Shown here in pieces: positions 1 to 7,485 of a stretch of DNA of 51,245 nt (its first letter is position 1; every line of letters starts with the position of its first letter). Below the pieces are notes generated by a model. That model ran no database searches, was not told where the DNA came from, and saw nothing but the letters and a program-made list of their open reading frames with translations. The position numbers and the translations under genes are program-made. Source of the stretch: Meiothermus luteus (GTDB taxonomy: Bacteria; Deinococcota; Deinococci; Deinococcales; Thermaceae); the NCBI RefSeq assembly GCF_003574085.1, contig NZ_QWKZ01000003.1, positions 1 to 51,245 on the forward strand, written 5' to 3'.

Positions 1-938
1 CCCAGGTGGAGCCCCAGCCCCTCCCCGATGCGGCGGGCTGTCTCGAAAAGGGCCATGGAGGCCTGGGTGGGCTCCATGGGCGGGCGGTTGAGGCCGCCTT
101 CTAGGCGTAAAAGAGCACCGGGGAGTTCCGGCCTCAGCGCCCTGAGCGCCGTTTCTATTCGCTCGGCCTCGGCCTGGGTCCAGACCCTAAGGTCTATCTC
201 CACCCAGGCTTCCGCGGCCACCACGTTGGAGGTGGTGCCGCCCCGGACCACGTTGGGCCCCAGGATGGTGCCCTTCTCCCAGTCCTGTAGGGCCACGATG
301 CGGGGAATTTGGTGGGCCAGCTCCAAAATGGCGTTGACGCCCTTTTCCGGTTCCACCCCCTGGTGGGCGGCCTTGCCCTGGGCGGTGAGCCGGTACTGCC
401 CCACCCCCTTGCGGGCCACCTTCAGGTCGCCGTTGCCCATGGGGGGCTCCAGCACCAGCACCGCCTGGCTCCGCAGGGCGGCCTCCTCTATGGCCGCCCT
501 TGAGGCATGGGAGCCCACTTCCTCGTCCGGGGTGAAGAGGAGCTCGAGCCGGGGCCAGCCCAACCCGAGCTCCCGGTTGGCCCGCAGGGCCCAAAGGAGC
601 TGCACGATGCCCCCCTTCATGTCGTAGACGCCTGGCCCGTAGGCCCGCTCCCCCTCCACCCTCCAGAGGGGTTGGAAGCTGCCGATGGGGTGTACCGTGT
701 CGTAGTGGCAGAGTATCAGCACCGGCTTTCCCTCGCCAGCCACCTCTACCCGCAGCAGGGGGCCGTTGGGGGTCTGGGTCTGGGTTACGGGGCCGAAGGG
801 GCGGAAGTGCTCCTCAATCCAGCCAGCGGCCTCCTCCAAGCCCGCCTGGTGATGGGAAGGGGATTCGCGGATGACGAGCGCTTCCAGGTCGGATAGAATC
901 GCCGAAAGCCGGCTTTGCAGGTAGTCCAGGGGTCTCAC
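1..938 (-). CDS. M20-family metallopeptidase (carboxypeptidase G2/ArgE-DapE type), 3' end cut off
   Basis: The protein has the M20 zinc-peptidase signature in order. These are an HYDTVH metal motif near residue 80, a YDMKGG motif with the bridging Asp near residue 105, and a TPDEEVGS motif carrying the catalytic and metal Glu near residue 145. The family removes C-terminal or amino-linked residues from small peptides or acylated amino acids; the substrate cannot be read from sequence. The start is taken as GTG at 938, because it gives MRPLDYLQ and no in-frame ATG lies close upstream. The stop lies beyond the left edge, so about 312 residues are visible of a family that is usually 360-400 long. 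It is divergent from deoD, with 77 bp between the starts. Its assignment to M20 is secure; the exact enzyme is not. Confidence 0.85.
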   Translation of the reverse strand, partial: MRPLDYLQSRLSAILSDLEALVIRESPSHHQAGLEEAAGWIEEHFRPFGPVTQTQTPNGPLLRVEVAGEGKPVLILCHYDTVHPIGSFQPLWRVEGERAYGPGVYDMKGGIVQLLWALRANRELGLGWPRLELLFTPDEEVGSHASRAAIEEAALRSQAVLVLEPPMGNGDLKVARKGVGQYRLTAQGKAAHQGVEPEKGVNAILELAHQIPRIVALQDWEKGTILGPNVVRGGTTSNVVAAEAWVEIDLRVWTQAEAERIETALRALRPELPGALLRLEGGLNRPPMEPTQASMALFETARRIGEGLGLHL

Positions 939-1002
939 AGGCCCATCCTAACGCCAAAGGGCTGGCTCGAGCAGGCCCCAAAGGGTGGGGTTGCCCGTGG
1001 GG

Positions 1003-1015
1003 TACTATAAGCACC
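1003..1015 (+). promoter_or_regulatory. -10 box of a leaderless deoD promoter
   Basis: TACTAT at 1003-1008 lies 7 nt before the deoD ATG. There is no Shine-Dalgarno sequence in the remaining space, so the transcript would begin at or next to the start codon. This TANNNT-plus-7-nt layout recurs in the window (ddrO, the CBS gene, the ABC permease). No convincing -35 was seen. Confidence 0.45.
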
Positions 1016-1720
1016 ATGACGCCGCACATTTCTGCCCCCAAAGAGGCCATTGCTGAAATCGTGCTGCTCCCGGGAGACCCCCTGCGGGCCAGGCACATCG
1101 CCGAGAGCTTCCTAGAAGACCCCGTGCTCTACAACCAGGTGCGGGGCATGCTCGGCTACACCGGCACCTACCGGGGCCGCCGGGTGAGCGTGCAGGGAAC
1201 CGGCATGGGTATTCCCTCGGCCAACATATACATTCACGAACTTATCCAGTTTTACGGCTGTAAGACCTTGGTCCGGGTGGGGACCGCGGGGGCCATCCAA
1301 CCCCACCTGCGCCTGCGGGATTTGGTCATCGCCCAGGCCGCCTGCACCGACTCCTCCCTCAACAACCTGCGCTTTGGTGGGCAAAACTACGCCCCTATCG
1401 CCAGCTTTTCCCTCTTGTACCGGGCTTTTGAGCGGGCCCAGGCCCGGGGGATGCCGGTCTATGTGGGCAACGTTCTCTCCACCGACACCTTCTACCCCGA
1501 AGACCCCGAGGCCTACCGGCTTTGGGCCCAGTACGGGGTGCTGGCGGTGGAGATGGAGGCCGCCGGGCTTTATACCCTGGCGGCCCGCTTTGGCGTGGAG
1601 GCCCTTTGCATCCTGACCGTGAGCGACCACCTGATAACCGGGGAGCGCTCAACCCCCGAGGAGCGGCAGGAAACCTTCAACCAGATGGTTGAACTGGCCC
1701 TGGAGACGGTGGCAGGGTAG
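1016..1720 (+). CDS. deoD: DeoD-type purine nucleoside phosphorylase
   Basis: This 234-residue protein has the hexameric PNP layout. An LLPGDPLRA phosphate-binding loop lies near residues 18-26, an RVGTAGA motif near residue 90, a MEME-like substrate segment (VEMEAAGL) near residue 180, and the catalytic Asp in VSDHLITGE near residue 205. It cleaves purine (deoxy)nucleosides with phosphate to free base and (deoxy)ribose-1-phosphate in the cytoplasm, for purine salvage. The length is normal for DeoD. It is probably leaderless. Its stop is 1 nt from the convergent stop of the dehydrogenase gene, so the two transcripts must run into each other. Confidence 0.95.
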   Translation: MTPHISAPKEAIAEIVLLPGDPLRARHIAESFLEDPVLYNQVRGMLGYTGTYRGRRVSVQGTGMGIPSANIYIHELIQFYGCKTLVRVGTAGAIQPHLRLRDLVIAQAACTDSSLNNLRFGGQNYAPIASFSLLYRAFERAQARGMPVYVGNVLSTDTFYPEDPEAYRLWAQYGVLAVEMEAAGLYTLAARFGVEALCILTVSDHLITGERSTPEERQETFNQMVELALETVAG

Positions 1721-1721
1721 C

Positions 1722-3239
1722 TCAGCGCACCTGGGGGAAGCCCAGGTCTACCTTGGAGGTGCTGGGATCGGGCCAGCGGCTGGTGACCACCTTGGCTCGG
1801 GTGTAGAACTGAACTCCCTCCGGGCCGTACATGTGCAGGTCGCCGAACAGGCTGGCCTTCCAACCGCCGAAGCTGTAGTAGGCCACCGGCACCGGGATGG
1901 GCACGTTAATCCCCACCATTCCCGCCTCCACGTCAAACTGGAACTGCCGGGCTGCCCCGCCGTCGCGGGTGAAGATGGCGGTCCCATTGCCGTAGGGGTG
2001 CTCGTTGATGAGCCGGACCGCTTCCTCGTAGGTTTTGACCCGTACCACGCTGAGCACCGGACCAAAGATTTCCTCGTCGTAGCACTTCATGCCGGGTTTT
2101 ACGTGGTCCAGCAGGCTTACCCCCAGGAAGAAGCCCTCCCGTTTGGCGATAGGGTCTTGACGGCCGTCCACCACCACTGTGGCCCCTTCTTTGGGCGCGT
2201 TTTCAATATAGGAGGCCACCTTGTCGCGGTGCTCGCGGGTGACCAAGGGGCCCATCTCCACCCCTTCTTCCAGCCCCGGCCCCACCTTGATTTTGGGCAA
2301 GCGCTCCTTGATGGCGGCGATCAGGGCTTCGGCGGTGCTATCGCCCACCGCCACCACCACCGAGATGGCCATGCAGCGCTCCCCGGCGGAGCCATAGGCG
2401 GCGCTTACCGCGGCGTCGGCGGCCATTCCGATGTCGGCGTCGGGCAGCACCACCATGTGGTTCTTGGCCCCGCCCAGGGCCTGTACCCGCTTTCCGTTTT
2501 TGGTGCCGGTCTCGTAGATGTACTTGGCGATGGGGGTAGAGCCTACGAAGCTCACGGCCTTGATCTCGGGGTGCTCCAGCAGCCGATCCACCGCTACCTT
2601 GTCGCCCTGCACCACGTTGAAGACCCCATCGGGAAGCCCCGCTTCCTTCAGCAGCTCGGCCAGGAAGAGGCTGGGGGAGGGGTCTTTTTCCGAGGGTTTG
2701 AGGACGAAGGTGTTGCCGCAGGCGATGGCGTTGGCGAACATCCACATCGGCACCATGGCCGGGAAGTTGAAAGGGGTGATCCCGGCCACCACGCCCAGGG
2801 GCTGGCGAATTTGGTAAACGTCTACCCCCCGGCTTACCTGCTCGGAGTAGCCGCCTTTGAGAAGGTGGGGGATTCCGGTGGCGAACTCCACGTTCTCTAG
2901 GCCCCGGGCCACCTCACCCAGGGCATCGGCCAGGGTCTTGCCGTGCTCGAGCACGATCAGCTCGGCCAGCCGGCGGCGGTTTTGGTCCAAGAGCTCCCGG
3001 AACTTGAACATGATCTCGGCCCGCCGCGAAAGCGGGGTCTGCCGCCAGCTTTTGAAGGCCTCTTTGGCCACCGCCACAGCCTGGTCCACCTCTTCCACCG
3101 AGGCGAAGTCCACCACCGCCTGCTGCTCGCCGGTGGCTGGGTTCCAAACCGGCCCGCTGCGCCCCGACCGGCCCTCCACTACCCGGCCGCCAATCCAGTG
3201 AGAGACGCGCTTTAGGGTTACTTGGGGTTCCTTGACCAT
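1722..3239 (-). CDS. mmsA: CoA-acylating methylmalonate-semialdehyde dehydrogenase
   Basis: The 505-residue aldehyde dehydrogenase has the catalytic Cys at residue 289 in GSAGERCM. The usual general-base Glu of aldehyde dehydrogenases is replaced by Asn in GGAKNH near residue 260. That change is typical of the CoA-acylating MMSDH/IolA branch, which converts (methyl)malonate semialdehyde plus CoA and NAD+ to propionyl- or acetyl-CoA and CO2 in valine or inositol breakdown. The cofactor region ITPFNFP is near residue 155. The reading frame stays open upstream to about 3587. The start at 3239 is chosen because an AAAGGAGG ribosome site sits 7 nt before it and the family begins there. No other valine or inositol gene is nearby. 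Confidence 0.93.
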   Translation of the reverse strand: MVKEPQVTLKRVSHWIGGRVVEGRSGRSGPVWNPATGEQQAVVDFASVEEVDQAVAVAKEAFKSWRQTPLSRRAEIMFKFRELLDQNRRRLAELIVLEHGKTLADALGEVARGLENVEFATGIPHLLKGGYSEQVSRGVDVYQIRQPLGVVAGITPFNFPAMVPMWMFANAIACGNTFVLKPSEKDPSPSLFLAELLKEAGLPDGVFNVVQGDKVAVDRLLEHPEIKAVSFVGSTPIAKYIYETGTKNGKRVQALGGAKNHMVVLPDADIGMAADAAVSAAYGSAGERCMAISVVVAVGDSTAEALIAAIKERLPKIKVGPGLEEGVEMGPLVTREHRDKVASYIENAPKEGATVVVDGRQDPIAKREGFFLGVSLLDHVKPGMKCYDEEIFGPVLSVVRVKTYEEAVRLINEHPYGNGTAIFTRDGGAARQFQFDVEAGMVGINVPIPVPVAYYSFGGWKASLFGDLHMYGPEGVQFYTRAKVVTSRWPDPSTSKVDLGFPQVR

Positions 3240-3380
3240 ACCTGCCTCCTTTGGGCTTCGTGTGAGAGTAGACTTTGGCGCCCAGACAGATTCATGGTAG
3301 GCGCAGGGCCCGGCCGGTGCAATGGACAGGGTGTCTAAAGACTCACATTCAGCTGGCCCCTCTCTATTAGGCTGGCCGCC

Positions 3381-4328
3381 ATGAGCGAGCTGTATGCCCT
3401 GTACCAGCGCCGCGCCAGCGTGCGGAAGTTTAAGCCCGAACCCTTGCGGGAAGGGGATCTGGAGAAGATACTCTTCGCCGCCCAGCGCGCTCCCACCGAC
3501 GCCACTGCGCAGATGTACAGCCTGTTGCGGGTCAGCGATCCCCTGCTTCGGCGCCAGATATCCAGCCATTCCGGGCGGAACCCCCACATAGAGACCTGCG
3601 CGGAGTTTTTCCTGATTCTAGCCGATGTCCACCGGCTGCAGAGGCTGCTCGAGCACCGAGGGGAGGCGCTTGGGCGCTGGCCCCGAACCGCCCTGCACTT
3701 TGCCATTGTGGACGCGGTGCTGGCCGGGAGCGCCTTGGCCACCATGGCCGAGAGCCTGGGTTACGGCATCGTCTGGATTGGGGGAGTTTTGAACGGAATT
3801 CGGGAGATTTCCCGGTTGTGTGGGCTGCCTCGAGGCGTGGTCCCGGTGGCAGGGCTTTGCGTAGGGGTGCCCGACGAAGCACCTCCGCCCCGGCCGCGCC
3901 TGCCGCGGAGCATGGTGCTGCACGAGAACCGGTACCGGGCCTACGAGCCTGAGGAGCTCGAGCAGGCCTACGCCCAGATGGCCCCCATCGCCCGCGGGGG
4001 GGACTGGCACGAGCTGCTCAAGCGCTACTTTGCCCAGGGGGGCACCATGGAGGCCCGTGAACCGGCCTACCGGGTCTTTACCGCCCAGCAGGGCTTTGAA
4101 CCCGACCTGCCGGCAGAGCTGCTGGAGCGCCTCCAGGAGAGGGGGTTGGAGGCAGGCAGCCTGGGGGAGCTGATTGCCCAGGCCCACGCCCGGGGGTTTC
4201 GCAGCCTTCAGTTTCACAGCCAGGGCCACGTTTGGATAGAGAAAGAACCCGCCGCCTACCGGGGCCAGGGGGCTCCGGGAGAGGCCCTGGGCCAGGCCCT
4301 GTTGGAAGCCTTGGAACAGGAAGGTTAG
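3381..4328 (+). CDS. Nitroreductase-family flavoprotein (NfsA-like) with C-terminal extension
   Basis: Residues 1 to about 190 match the FMN-dependent nitroreductase/NfsA fold. They include the RRASVRKF phosphate-contact motif at the N terminus, the APTDATAQ segment near residue 38, a GYGIVWIGGV core near residue 127 and a VPVAGLCVGVP strand near residue 155. Such enzymes reduce flavins, quinones or nitro compounds with NAD(P)H. Residues from about 200 to 315 form an extra region that includes YRVFTAQQGFEPDLPAELLE and is not part of the usual 240-residue NfsA protein; I do not recognise it. The substrate is unknown. It is convergent with the unknown gene at 4325-4616. Confidence 0.8.
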   Translation: MSELYALYQRRASVRKFKPEPLREGDLEKILFAAQRAPTDATAQMYSLLRVSDPLLRRQISSHSGRNPHIETCAEFFLILADVHRLQRLLEHRGEALGRWPRTALHFAIVDAVLAGSALATMAESLGYGIVWIGGVLNGIREISRLCGLPRGVVPVAGLCVGVPDEAPPPRPRLPRSMVLHENRYRAYEPEELEQAYAQMAPIARGGDWHELLKRYFAQGGTMEAREPAYRVFTAQQGFEPDLPAELLERLQERGLEAGSLGELIAQAHARGFRSLQFHSQGHVWIEKEPAAYRGQGAPGEALGQALLEALEQEG

Positions 4329-4616
4329 AGGGCTCGGCGGCTCACGGACGTGAGGACTGAGGAGCTGGAAGAGTCGGGAGAGGCGGCTTTCAGGGTAGTA
4401 GGTCTCGCGGTACAGGACGGTGGCCTCCAGCCAAGCCTGGGCCAGGGGCCGGGCGGTAGGCCGCAAGCGGGGAATTTTTTTCCGGAGTTCTTGCTCTAGG
4501 GCGTAAAGCCCCACCGGGCCCTTGCGGTTGTCCAGCTCGGTCAGGACGTTCAGGACCTCGCTGGGGTGGGCCTTGCCCCGCCCGATGCTCTGCCAGATTC
4601 TTTCTTCACAGCTCAT
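4325..4616 (-). CDS. Unknown small protein with a DdrO-type operator on its promoter; 3' end uncertain
   Basis: ATG at 4616 is preceded by AAGAGGTAG, a good ribosome site. The first 95 or so residues (MSCEERIWQSIG onward, including ETYYPESRLSRLFQLL) look like a real soluble protein. I do not recognise the family. The frame does not stop before the convergent nitroreductase gene. It stays open antisense to it down to 3618, and that part is the mirror of a conserved enzyme. A +1 shift after LFQLL would end the protein at a TAA at 4327-4325, the coordinate used here. So either the gene overlaps its neighbour, or a frameshift is present. The -10 box TATAAT (4641-4636) lies inside a perfect 17-bp palindrome, which suggests DdrO repression and induction after DNA damage. 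The existence of the N-terminal coding part is likely; its function is unknown. Confidence 0.6.
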
Positions 4617-4630
4617 AAGCTACCTCTTTT

Positions 4631-4647
4631 TTATGATTATAGCATAA
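4631..4647. promoter_or_regulatory. Radiation/desiccation response motif (RDRM) operator
   Basis: TTATGATTATAGCATAA has 5-bp arms TTATG and CATAA around a 7-bp centre. This is the spacing and arm sequence of the Deinococcus RDRM, recalled as TTATGTNATTNACATAA-like and bound by DdrO. The A/T pairing extends outward as well (TTTTTT left, AAAAAA right). The centre read on the minus strand contains TATAAT, the -10 box of the gene starting at 4616, so a bound repressor would exclude RNA polymerase. Predicted transcription starts about 13 nt before that gene's ATG. Confidence 0.8.
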
Positions 4648-4689
4648 AAAAGTCTGCATAACACGATGTCTAGGGGGAGAGATTACGCC

Positions 4690-4723
4690 TTGACCATAGA
4701 AAGCTTTTATGCTAGCGTCAGAA
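4690..4723 (+). promoter_or_regulatory. ddrO leaderless promoter overlapped by a second RDRM-like site
   Basis: TTGACC (4690-4695) and TAGCGT (4713-4718) are spaced 17 bp and end 7 nt before the ddrO ATG at 4726, a leaderless layout. TTATG-N7-CAGAA at 4707-4723 matches the RDRM arms at 9 of 10 positions and covers the -10 box. That would give DdrO autorepression, as known in Deinococcus. Confidence 0.65.
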
Positions 4724-4725
4724 TC

Positions 4726-5118
4726 ATGACCCTAGCCGAACGCCTGCGTGAGCTGCGCACCCAAAGGGGCTGGCGCCTGAAGGACCTATCCGAGAAAAGC
4801 GGGCTTTCCGTGCCTTACCTCTCCGACCTCGAGCGGGGCCGCACCAACCCCTCTTTGGAAACCCTACAGACCCTGGCCGCCTCCTACGGGCTCAGCGTCA
4901 ACGACCTTTTGGCCCCGGTGGACTTCTACGGCGAGCGTACCCCTGCCTCGCTGCCCAAGGGACTGGCGGAGCTGATTGCCGACCCCCAGCTTGGGGCGGA
5001 GATAACCCCGGAGTGGCAGCAGACCCTCTCTCGGATCGAACTGCGGGGCAAGCGGCCGGAGTCTAAGCGCGACTGGTACGAGATATACCTGCACCTCAAG
5101 CGGGTCTTGGAGGGCTGA
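4726..5118 (+). CDS. ddrO: DdrO-type XRE-family transcriptional repressor
   Basis: This 130-residue protein has an XRE helix-turn-helix at residues 5-60 ([34 protein letters not shown]). Its C-terminal domain closely follows Deinococcus DdrO: FYGERTP near 68, [12 protein letters not shown] near 76-87, RIELRGKR at 103-110, and [14 protein letters not shown] at the end. DdrO represses the DNA-damage regulon as a dimer and is inactivated when IrrE/PprI cuts it. As I recall, the Deinococcus cut is between Leu106 and Arg107, and here Leu106-Arg107 falls at exactly the same numbers in the LRGK motif. The frame extends upstream to 4666. The start at 4726 is chosen from family alignment and from the -10 box placed 7 nt before it. 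The probable IrrE gene is two genes downstream. Confidence 0.9.
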   Translation: MTLAERLRELRTQRGWRLKDLSEKSGLSVPYLSDLERGRTNPSLETLQTLAASYGLSVNDLLAPVDFYGERTPASLPKGLAELIADPQLGAEITPEWQQTLSRIELRGKRPESKRDWYEIYLHLKRVLEG

Positions 5119-5136
5119 GGGCCTCCGCCCGGCCGT

Positions 5137-5604
5137 ATGGAGCGTCCGATCCTGACCCGAGAGTGGGGTTTTCTGGTGGCGGGCTACGCGGTGCGCACCG
5201 CCCACAGCGCCGAGGCCGACCCCAGCAGGGCCCGGCTCCCTGGGCTCTGGGCCCAGCTAGAGGGGGGGGCCCTCGAGCTGGCCCTGCCCCGCCGGCTGGC
5301 CAAGGGCAAGCCCTTTGTGGTCTACCACGACTACGATGCGGACCAGGACCGCTGCACAATGCTGGTGGGCTATCAGGTGCGCGGGCTGGAGGATGTGCCC
5401 GATGGGCTTGCTGCGCTCAACGTTCCTTCGGGGCGCTATCTGATGTTCACCGCCCAAGGGCCCCAGCCCCAGACGGCCCGCCGGGCCTGGGTGGAGGTAG
5501 AGGCCTACTTCCGCCAGCCCCACGCGCCGCGGCGGGCCTACAGCTTTGATTTTGAGGTCTACGAAAACCATCTGCGGGCCTCAATATTTGTGGCGGTTCG
5601 CTGA
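5137..5604 (+). CDS. GyrI-like / AraC effector-binding domain protein
   Basis: The 155-residue protein consists of one GyrI-like small-molecule-binding fold. It has paired strand-helix repeats, a YHDYDADQDRCTMLVGYQV segment in the middle, a PSGRYLMFTAQGP strand near residue 96, and a C-terminal SFDFEVYEN strand. No DNA-binding domain is present, so it is a stand-alone effector-binding protein. Such domains bind hydrophobic or cationic ligands, and in GyrI they block DNA gyrase. It lies 18 bp after ddrO and 10 bp before the IrrE-like gene, so the three are almost surely co-transcribed. Its role in the module is unknown. The family call is moderate to good; ligand and partner cannot be read. 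Confidence 0.75.
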   Translation: MERPILTREWGFLVAGYAVRTAHSAEADPSRARLPGLWAQLEGGALELALPRRLAKGKPFVVYHDYDADQDRCTMLVGYQVRGLEDVPDGLAALNVPSGRYLMFTAQGPQPQTARRAWVEVEAYFRQPHAPRRAYSFDFEVYENHLRASIFVAVR

Positions 5605-5614
5605 GGGAACACTG

Positions 5615-6334
5615 GTGGACCTGCGTCAACGGGTTTTGGATCTGGCCCGGGCTTACCGCCGGGCCCAGGCCCCTCTCACCCCGGCGCGGCTGGCAGGGGG
5701 GGTAGGGGTCCACCTGGCCTACGGCCGGATGCCAGAGGGGCGTTTTGGCGCCTGGATGCCTGAGCAGAACCTCATCCTGCTGGACCCTCAGGCCCCGCTG
5801 CGGCGGCAGCGCTTCACCCTGGCCCACGAGGTCATGCACCTCCTCATCCAGCAGGACCCCGACCTCCTCTCCGAGCTGCACGAGGCCTACGCGGGGAAGG
5901 CGCTGGAGCGGGAGCTGGAGGCCCTGTGCAACCTGGGGGCGGCGGAGATGCTCCTGCCGAGTGAGGCGGTGGAGGCGGCCATCGCCCGGAAGGGGCAGAC
6001 CCCAAGGCTGGTTTTGGAGCTGGCCGAGCAGCACCAGGTTTCGGAGGAGGTGGCCATCATCGCCCTGGCTGAGCGAGGCCCGGTCCCCTCCTTGGTGCTG
6101 ATGGCGGGAGGACAGCCCCTGCGGGTCTACTTCAGCGCCCGGCACCCCAGCATTCCCGACCGGCTCTCCCGGGGGCTGGGTTTTCGCCGCGAGGACCCCT
6201 TGGCGGTGGCCTTGGAAACCGGTCTGCCCCAGCGGGCCGAGGCCCGCCTGCCCAACCATGCCCAGACCTACCACCTCGAGGCCTACCCCAAAGGGGGACG
6301 GGTTTACGCGGTTTACAAGGCCCGGCTAGACTGA
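5615..6334 (+). CDS. irrE: IrrE/PprI-type ImmA-family zinc metallopeptidase
   Basis: This protein has the COG2856 protease core. HEVMH at residues 71-75 gives zinc ligands His71 and His75 and catalytic Glu72. Glu102 in the segment LEALCNLGAAEMLLP lies 27 residues after His75, the same gap I recall between His86 and Glu113 of Deinococcus IrrE. After residue 150 comes a C-terminal domain rich in strands (LVLMAGGQPLRVYFS, RGLGFRREDPLA) that fits the GAF-like sensor part of IrrE. At 239 residues it is shorter than the roughly 280-330 of Deinococcus proteins, mainly at the N terminus. GTG at 5615 is chosen for the GAGGG site 7 nt upstream; an in-frame ATG at 5546 would overlap the previous gene. 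Role inferred: cleavage of the DdrO encoded upstream after DNA damage. Confidence 0.82.
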   Translation: MDLRQRVLDLARAYRRAQAPLTPARLAGGVGVHLAYGRMPEGRFGAWMPEQNLILLDPQAPLRRQRFTLAHEVMHLLIQQDPDLLSELHEAYAGKALERELEALCNLGAAEMLLPSEAVEAAIARKGQTPRLVLELAEQHQVSEEVAIIALAERGPVPSLVLMAGGQPLRVYFSARHPSIPDRLSRGLGFRREDPLAVALETGLPQRAEARLPNHAQTYHLEAYPKGGRVYAVYKARLD

Positions 6335-6342
6335 GGCGGTTT

Positions 6343-6750
6343 ATGGAGTACCCTATTCCCACCGTGGGCGCGTTGGCTCGAGGGCCCCAGGGCCGCGTGT
6401 TGATCGTGAGGACGGCCAAGTGGAACGGGCTTTGGGGGGTGCCGGGGGGTAAGGTGAACTGGGGGGAGCCGCTGGAGGCGGCCTTGAGGCGCGAGTTTTT
6501 GGAGGAGGTGGGGCTCGAGCCCTCCCGGCTTCGCTTCGCCCTTCTGCAGGAGGGGGTTTTTGACCCGGAATTTTACAGGCCGGTGCACTTTCTGTTCGTG
6601 AACTACTTTGCCGAGGTGGCGAGCGAGCGGGTGCGGCCGGGCCAGGAAATTTTGGAATGGGCCTGGCTGGAGCCAGAGGTGGCTTTGGGCTACCCCTTGA
6701 ACCGGATTACCCGTGGCCTCCTCGAGGTCTACCTGCGGGAGGAGGGATGA
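6343..6750 (+). CDS. NUDIX hydrolase
   Basis: A complete Nudix box lies at about residues 35-58: GGKVNWGEPLE, then RREFLEEVG, with the metal-binding REXXEE core. The 135-residue length fits single-domain Nudix pyrophosphatases, which hydrolyse a nucleoside diphosphate linked to another group. The substrate is unknown. It overlaps the next gene by 4 nt (ATGA) and lies two genes before folE2. A role in removing pyrophosphate from dihydroneopterin triphosphate is therefore a reasonable guess. It follows the IrrE-like gene by 8 bp and may share its transcript. Confidence 0.88.
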   Translation: MEYPIPTVGALARGPQGRVLIVRTAKWNGLWGVPGGKVNWGEPLEAALRREFLEEVGLEPSRLRFALLQEGVFDPEFYRPVHFLFVNYFAEVASERVRPGQEILEWAWLEPEVALGYPLNRITRGLLEVYLREEG

Positions 6751-7460
6751 GGCGGGTAGCCCTGGTGACCGGCTCCGCCAGGGGTATCGGGCGGGCCATC
6801 CTGCTGGCCTTGGCCGGGGCCGGTTTTGACGTGGCGGTCCACTACCGCACGAGCGAGGAGGAGGCCGAGGAGACCCGCAGGCAGGCCGAGGGGCTGGGGG
6901 TGCGGGCCATTAAGCTTAGGGCCGATGTGACCCGGCTCGAGGAGGCCCAAGGGCTGATCCGCGCTGTGGTGGAGGGCCTGGGGGGGCTTCATGTTCTGGT
7001 CAACAACGTGGGGGACTACCTCAAAAAGCCGGTGGAGGCCCTGAGCCCCGAGGAGTGGTGTAGGATACTGGACTCTAACCTCAATGCCCCTTTCTACCTG
7101 ACCCAGGCCGCCCTCCCTTACCTGTGCGCGAGCGGCTACGGCCGGGTGGTGAACCTGGGCTTCGCTGGGGCCCAACAGCTTCGGGCCTGGCCGCAGATCA
7201 CCCCTTACGCGGTGGCCAAGACCGGCCTCATCCTCTACACCAAGGCCCTGGCCCAGCGCCTGGCGCCTCGGGGGGTCACGGTGAACGTGGTGGCCCCCGG
7301 GGTGGCCGAGAACTCCGTTTCTAAGCCGGTGAGCGAGATTCCCATGGGTCGCTTGGCGGCCCTGTCGGAGGTGGCCCGGGCGGTGCTCTTTTTCGTGGAG
7401 GAGGGCAGCGGCTACCTGACCGGGCAGGTGCTCGAGGTGGCCGGGGGTTGGAACCTCTGA
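6747..7460 (+). CDS. Short-chain dehydrogenase/reductase, possibly a pteridine reductase
   Basis: The 237-residue protein has the SDR cofactor motif TGSARGIGRA (residues 8-17), NNVG near residue 90, the active-site YAVAK near residue 157 and a C-terminal VAGGW. The catalytic Ser expected 12-13 residues before the Tyr is replaced: the segment is VNLGFAGAQQ with Gly/Ala there. FolM/PTR1 pteridine reductases also lack that Ser, and the gene lies directly upstream of the folE2 leader, so dihydropteridine reduction is plausible. The Arg at position 3 and the HYRTS segment after strand 2 favour NADPH. The start is set by the ATGA overlap with the Nudix gene. Fatty-acid FabG-type activity is less likely, because the Ser is missing. 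Confidence 0.8.
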   Translation: MRRVALVTGSARGIGRAILLALAGAGFDVAVHYRTSEEEAEETRRQAEGLGVRAIKLRADVTRLEEAQGLIRAVVEGLGGLHVLVNNVGDYLKKPVEALSPEEWCRILDSNLNAPFYLTQAALPYLCASGYGRVVNLGFAGAQQLRAWPQITPYAVAKTGLILYTKALAQRLAPRGVTVNVVAPGVAENSVSKPVSEIPMGRLAALSEVARAVLFFVEEGSGYLTGQVLEVAGGWNL

Positions 7461-7485
7461 CCGCGCTGGGGCGCTTAGACCATCG

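Noticed and set aside
1689-2900. A 403-codon plus-strand frame opposite the dehydrogenase gene
   Set aside because: It is antisense to a fully conserved aldehyde dehydrogenase, is His/Gly-rich as expected from a GC-rich shadow frame, and has no recognisable domain.
3240-3587. Upstream extension of the mmsA frame to 3587
   Set aside because: The extension runs into the divergent nitroreductase gene, and AGGAGG lies directly before the ATG at 3239.
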